Shown piece by piece: positions 60,964-64,000 of a stretch of 64,000 bases of DNA. The DNA is taken from assembly GCA_030149165.1 (NCBI GenBank), contig JASBRY010000009.1, forward strand, positions 868,001 through 932,000, given 5' to 3'. Position 1 is the stretch's first letter, and each line of letters opens with the position of its first letter. The notes beneath the pieces are model-generated. The model was not told the origin of the DNA, made no database searches, and saw nothing but the letters and a program-made list of their open reading frames with translations. The DNA comes from Phycisphaerales bacterium. Its GTDB lineage: Bacteria; Planctomycetota; Phycisphaerae; Phycisphaerales; UBA1924. The translations under genes were made by a program, and so were the position numbers.

Positions 60964-62907
60964 TTGTGCGTGAAATCAAACTATCAAGTCATCGTGGTTG
61001 GGGGTGGTCATGCCGGGATCGAAGCGGCGTGGGCGGCTGCGAACATACTCGGGACCTCGAAGTCCGTTGCTCTAGTGACACTCGACGCTGAAAAAATAGG
61101 CGTTATGAGCTGTAATCCAGCAATTGGTGGACTCGCGAAGGGGCAACTTGTCCGCGAGATCGACGCGATGGGGGGGATGATGGGGATGGTCGCGGACGCG
61201 ACCGGGATTCAGTTCAAACTTCTGAACACTTCCAAAGGTGCCGCGGTTCATGGCCCTCGTTGTCAATCCGACAAACATGCATACGCACGCGTCGCGCAAC
61301 AATTCATCGCGTCGCGTCCTGAGATCGAGGTCGTTGAAGGCAGCGTTGAGGCGATCCTTACTGATGGTGAGCATTCGGATCTCGTTGCGACTGGAGTACG
61401 GATCGGTCTGAAGGACGGCGGGGAACTCGAACTGCACGCTCCATCCGTGATCCTGACCACTGGGACCTTCATGCACGGGATTATGCATCGTGGTCAGGAC
61501 ACGACCGAGGGTGGTCGTGTGGGGGAAGCCGCGACGAACAAGATTTCCGATGCGTTGCGTTCGCTTGGGTTTGAGCTGGGGAGATTGAAAACCGGTACTC
61601 CGCCTCGATTGGATATCCATTCGATTGATTGGGATGCGCTCCCTGTGCAGGATGGTGACGAGACACCGATGCCGTTCTCGGAGCTCACGCGTGATGGTTG
61701 GGAGATCGGGGGTCTTCAGTGTGACCAGTTCCCGCTGATTGAGCAGGTCTCTTGCCGACAGACGGCGACTGGACCTGGTTCACACGATGCGATCCGCGCC
61801 AATCTCGATCGGGCGCCGATCTTCACTGGACAGATCGGATCCGCTGGACCACGATACTGTCCGAGCATCGAGGACAAGGTCGTGCGCTTCGCGGAGCGCG
61901 ATCAGCACGGCGTGTATCTCGAACCTGAGTCCCATGAATCGGATTGGGTCTATTGCAATGGGATCTCGACGAGTCTTCCCGACGATGTGCAGGACACGAT
62001 TGTGCACTCGATGCCGGGATGTGAGCACGCGAAGATCCTTCAGTATGGGTACGCCGTTGAATACGACATGGTGCGTCCGCATCAGGTCTATGTGACGGGA
62101 CAGTCCCGATTGGTCGAGGGGTTTTATCTCGCGGGACAGATCAACGGCACGAGTGGATATGAAGAAGCCGCGGCGCAGGGATTGGTCGCGGGAATCAATG
62201 CGGCGATGCGCGCGCGTGGAGGTGGCGAGTTCTCGGTCGATCGCTCGCAGGCGTATATCGGTGTGTTGATGGACGATCTGGTGACCAAGACGCCGCGCGA
62301 GCCGTATCGGATGTTCACGAGCCGCGCGGAGTATCGCTTGATGCTGCGTTCGGATAATGCGCCGGATCGGTTGACCCCGATCGCGATGGAGTTGGGTCTG
62401 CTCGATCATCACGAGCTTGGATCGCTTCGCAAGGAGCGCTTCGCCGTGAGAAGAACCGCGATCGAGTTTGGACGATCGCTGATGGACTCAACGATGGACG
62501 GCAGCAAGACCATCGCGGATCGCATCCATGAGTCTGACTACAGCATTGAGCATCTGAAGCGAGCGATTCAATCGAAGATGGAAGCGGAGTTTGGAGTTGT
62601 GCATCCGGAGGTCTATCAGACGCTGCATGCTCAGAAGCGGTACGAGCCGTATATAGAACGGCAGAAGATCGAGATCCGCAGACACAACGAGATCGAGCAC
62701 AAACCGATCCCTGAGTGGATTGACTATGAGCTGATGGATTCACTCCGCAATGAAGCGCGTGCTGCGCTATCAAAGTACAGACCTTCAACATTCGGACAAG
62801 CATCGAGACTTGAGGGTGTGACTCCAGCGGATCTGACGCTGCTAAGTGTGCTTGTTAAGCGTGCTCGATTGAGCAGACGCGAAGCGGAAGCCGCGAACGC
62901 GGAATGA
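60964..62907 (+). CDS. mnmG: tRNA uridine-5-carboxymethylaminomethyl modification enzyme MnmG (GidA)
   Basis: FAD-dependent partner of MnmE in modifying U34 of tRNAs. 647 residues: VIVVGGGHAGIEAAWAA dinucleotide-binding start, CNPAIGGLAKGQLVREIDAMGG, GRLKTGTPPRLD, GPRYCPSIEDKVVRF, GYEEAAAQGLVAGINAA, FTSRAEYRLMLRSDNAPDRLTP, all diagnostic. The start is TTG 60964 or GTG 60970; neither has a clear ribosome binding site. mnmE is not in the window. Convergent with the UVR-motif gene, 16 bp apart. Confidence 0.96.
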   Translation: MCVKSNYQVIVVGGGHAGIEAAWAAANILGTSKSVALVTLDAEKIGVMSCNPAIGGLAKGQLVREIDAMGGMMGMVADATGIQFKLLNTSKGAAVHGPRCQSDKHAYARVAQQFIASRPEIEVVEGSVEAILTDGEHSDLVATGVRIGLKDGGELELHAPSVILTTGTFMHGIMHRGQDTTEGGRVGEAATNKISDALRSLGFELGRLKTGTPPRLDIHSIDWDALPVQDGDETPMPFSELTRDGWEIGGLQCDQFPLIEQVSCRQTATGPGSHDAIRANLDRAPIFTGQIGSAGPRYCPSIEDKVVRFAERDQHGVYLEPESHESDWVYCNGISTSLPDDVQDTIVHSMPGCEHAKILQYGYAVEYDMVRPHQVYVTGQSRLVEGFYLAGQINGTSGYEEAAAQGLVAGINAAMRARGGGEFSVDRSQAYIGVLMDDLVTKTPREPYRMFTSRAEYRLMLRSDNAPDRLTPIAMELGLLDHHELGSLRKERFAVRRTAIEFGRSLMDSTMDGSKTIADRIHESDYSIEHLKRAIQSKMEAEFGVVHPEVYQTLHAQKRYEPYIERQKIEIRRHNEIEHKPIPEWIDYELMDSLRNEARAALSKYRPSTFGQASRLEGVTPADLTLLSVLVKRARLSRREAEAANAE

Positions 62908-62923
62908 TTGAGACTGATGGTGT

Positions 62924-63718
62924 TCAGTTCCCGAGCATGCGGAGTTCGTCGCGGAGGATCGCCGCGAGTTCGAAGTTCTCTGACACGATCGCGGCTTCGA
63001 GCCGCTGACGGAGCTCGGCTTTCTGAGAGACTGGGAGTTTGGGGACCAAGCCGTCACGCATTTCGCGGAGCATCTCGACTTCTCCCGCTTCGTCGAAGAG
63101 TTCTTCTTGACCTGCAGATTGGTAATACATGCGGAGTGCTTCGAGTCCATCGTCGATCGCGTTGATCGCGGCTTTGTTTTCTTCGTGCTTCACTGCATGA
63201 CTCGCCAGTGCTCGCGCACGCATCATCATGACATAGGGGCGATGTCCCTCCATCGCGAGTTGATCGTCTTCTTCGATCGCGTGATCACGGAACATGTCCA
63301 GCACGCGGAGATTGCGTGAGGTGTCTCGCGCGACGCTCTCGAAGTCCTCAAGGACGAGCAGAGCGATGTACCGGTGGTAGTACTGCTGGGCTTCTTCTCG
63401 GAGTTGTCGGCAGTCCTCGGGATCGAGGAAGCGGATCTCGCCTTCGGAGTCCTCGTCGTCACCGCTCTCACTGAGCGCGAAGTCCGGATCACCTGATTGG
63501 GTGATTTGCTGGAGTCGGTTTTCTTGATATTCGAGGTAGGAGTCGCAGTCGTGGGGGCGCTGGCCGTCAGGACGCCCGTCGATCTTCATCTGGAGGAATC
63601 CGAGGTCGAGGCGGACCTGGATCCGAGGTTCGTGATCCTGTCCCTCGATGAGCCGAACGGAGATCTGTCCGGGCACAAATGGCCATTCTTCGAGCAGTTT
63701 GGAGATGTCTCTTTCCAC
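62924..63718 (-). CDS. UVR-motif protein
   Basis: 264 residues from GTG 63718, with AGGA 8 nt before it on the minus strand; the frame continues upstream to 63874 but without family features. The C-terminus has a clear UVR motif (RQRLEAAIVSENFELAAILRDELRML), the UvrB-UvrC interaction helix pair also found in McsA and Clp regulators. No zinc CxxC pairs as in McsA. The middle part is helical (about 110-220; CRQLREEAQQYYHRYIALLVLEDF). An acidic stretch (SGDDEDSEGE) splits the protein. Possible role in protein-protein contacts of repair or proteolysis; not proven. Confidence 0.8.
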   Translation of the reverse strand: MERDISKLLEEWPFVPGQISVRLIEGQDHEPRIQVRLDLGFLQMKIDGRPDGQRPHDCDSYLEYQENRLQQITQSGDPDFALSESGDDEDSEGEIRFLDPEDCRQLREEAQQYYHRYIALLVLEDFESVARDTSRNLRVLDMFRDHAIEEDDQLAMEGHRPYVMMMRARALASHAVKHEENKAAINAIDDGLEALRMYYQSAGQEELFDEAGEVEMLREMRDGLVPKLPVSQKAELRQRLEAAIVSENFELAAILRDELRMLGN

Positions 63719-64000
63719 ACAAAATCCTAGCTTCGCGAGGGGCGAATTTGAGAGTATGAAGGCATTATCGGGGGATGCCAATAAAATTCTAGAAAGGCCG
63801 ATCACTTTTCCAAAATACTGTCCGATCCCCCCAAACGGTCCAATCCGCAAGGATTTAGAGCCAGTTAAAATCAAAGAAAATGCCCGTGTTGAGGGGAAAA
63901 CCCTTTTATCCGATGGAACAGATCGTGTACGATGACGAACAGTGGGATGAGTGAGAGCTCATCTCGTTTCCGGCGGCGCTCGCCGCGGAAAGGATGGGTA
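63719..64000. other. Right window edge, non-coding
   Basis: 282 bp without a supported gene. Near the end are hairpins GATGAG/CTCATC (about 63947-63964) and a larger TTCCGGCGGCG/CGCCGCGGAA (about 63968-63990). They may be the start of a structured RNA or regulatory region that continues beyond the window. Confidence 0.35.

Noticed and set aside
1-64000. CRISPR array, prophage, IS element or rRNA operon
   Set aside because: No regularly spaced repeats, integrase/transposase, phage structural genes or rRNA segments were found on either strand.

Overview
The window looks like chromosomal core DNA of a planctomycete, most likely class Phycisphaerae. The lines of evidence are: H-X9-DG type pseudopilins, a secreted FG-GAP protein with a C-terminal 'GC-type' dockerin, a PEP-CTERM-like secreted protein, an ECF sigma factor fused to a membrane/exoplasmic part, a TPR-YggX fusion, and a P-loop ATPase with inserted membrane helices. 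The DNA is fairly GC-rich; a few AT-richer genes stand out. No rRNA, tRNA, CRISPR array, insertion sequence or prophage was found. The genus cannot be told from the sequence alone.

Layout. 1-10.3 kb: the end of a class B penicillin-binding protein, rodA, rsmG, an AT-rich orphan, a DinG-type helicase, the sigma factor fusion overlapping a pseudopilin gene, and a phosphomannomutase. 10.3-18.6 kb: membrane ATPase, then on the minus strand a zinc-ribbon membrane protein, UvrD/PcrA, the dockerin protein and an APC transporter with a universal-stress domain. 18.9-24.5 kb: membrane-anchored Ser/Thr kinase, pyrD, TPR-YggX, a small orphan, the PEP-CTERM-like protein and a TSUP exporter. 24.5-31.7 kb (minus): uvrB, a secreted YCII-like protein and smc. 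31.9-36.7 kb: gcvH, an ABC exporter of the LolCDE/MacB type, and infC. 36.8-40.6 kb (minus): a translationally coupled small membrane protein, uvrA and a HIT protein. 40.8-46.1 kb: 3D-domain protein, TIM-barrel isomerase-like protein, cmk, plsC, and a FlgI-like lipoprotein on the minus strand. 47.1-54.4 kb: dcd and the B12-dependent ribonucleotide reductase nrdJ, a structured non-coding stretch, a CPBP protease, an orphan and mdh. 54.4-64 kb: small membrane protein, CpeT-FKBP fusion, polyprenyl-phosphate sugar transferase, a strongly expressed-looking pseudopilin, a secreted NfeD/ClpP-like protein, mnmG and a UVR-motif protein.

How genes work together: PBP and RodA form a wall-elongation pair; UvrA, UvrB, UvrD, DinG and the UVR-motif protein make this stretch rich in DNA repair although they are not one operon; dcd and nrdJ both feed dNTP pools; cmk and plsC are tightly packed; the ABC ATPase and its large permease overlap.

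The most notable observations are: infC apparently starting at an AUC codon behind a well-placed Shine-Dalgarno; a candidate structured RNA of about 330 nt after nrdJ, framed by 30-nt inverted arms whose two mismatches become G-U pairs only in plus-strand RNA; a cluster of hairpins upstream of dcd; and several unusual domain fusions (sigma-membrane, CpeT-FKBP-His tail, TPR-YggX, FlgI-like plus HEAT). All RNA calls rest on pairing read by eye; no folding energy or covariation was computed.
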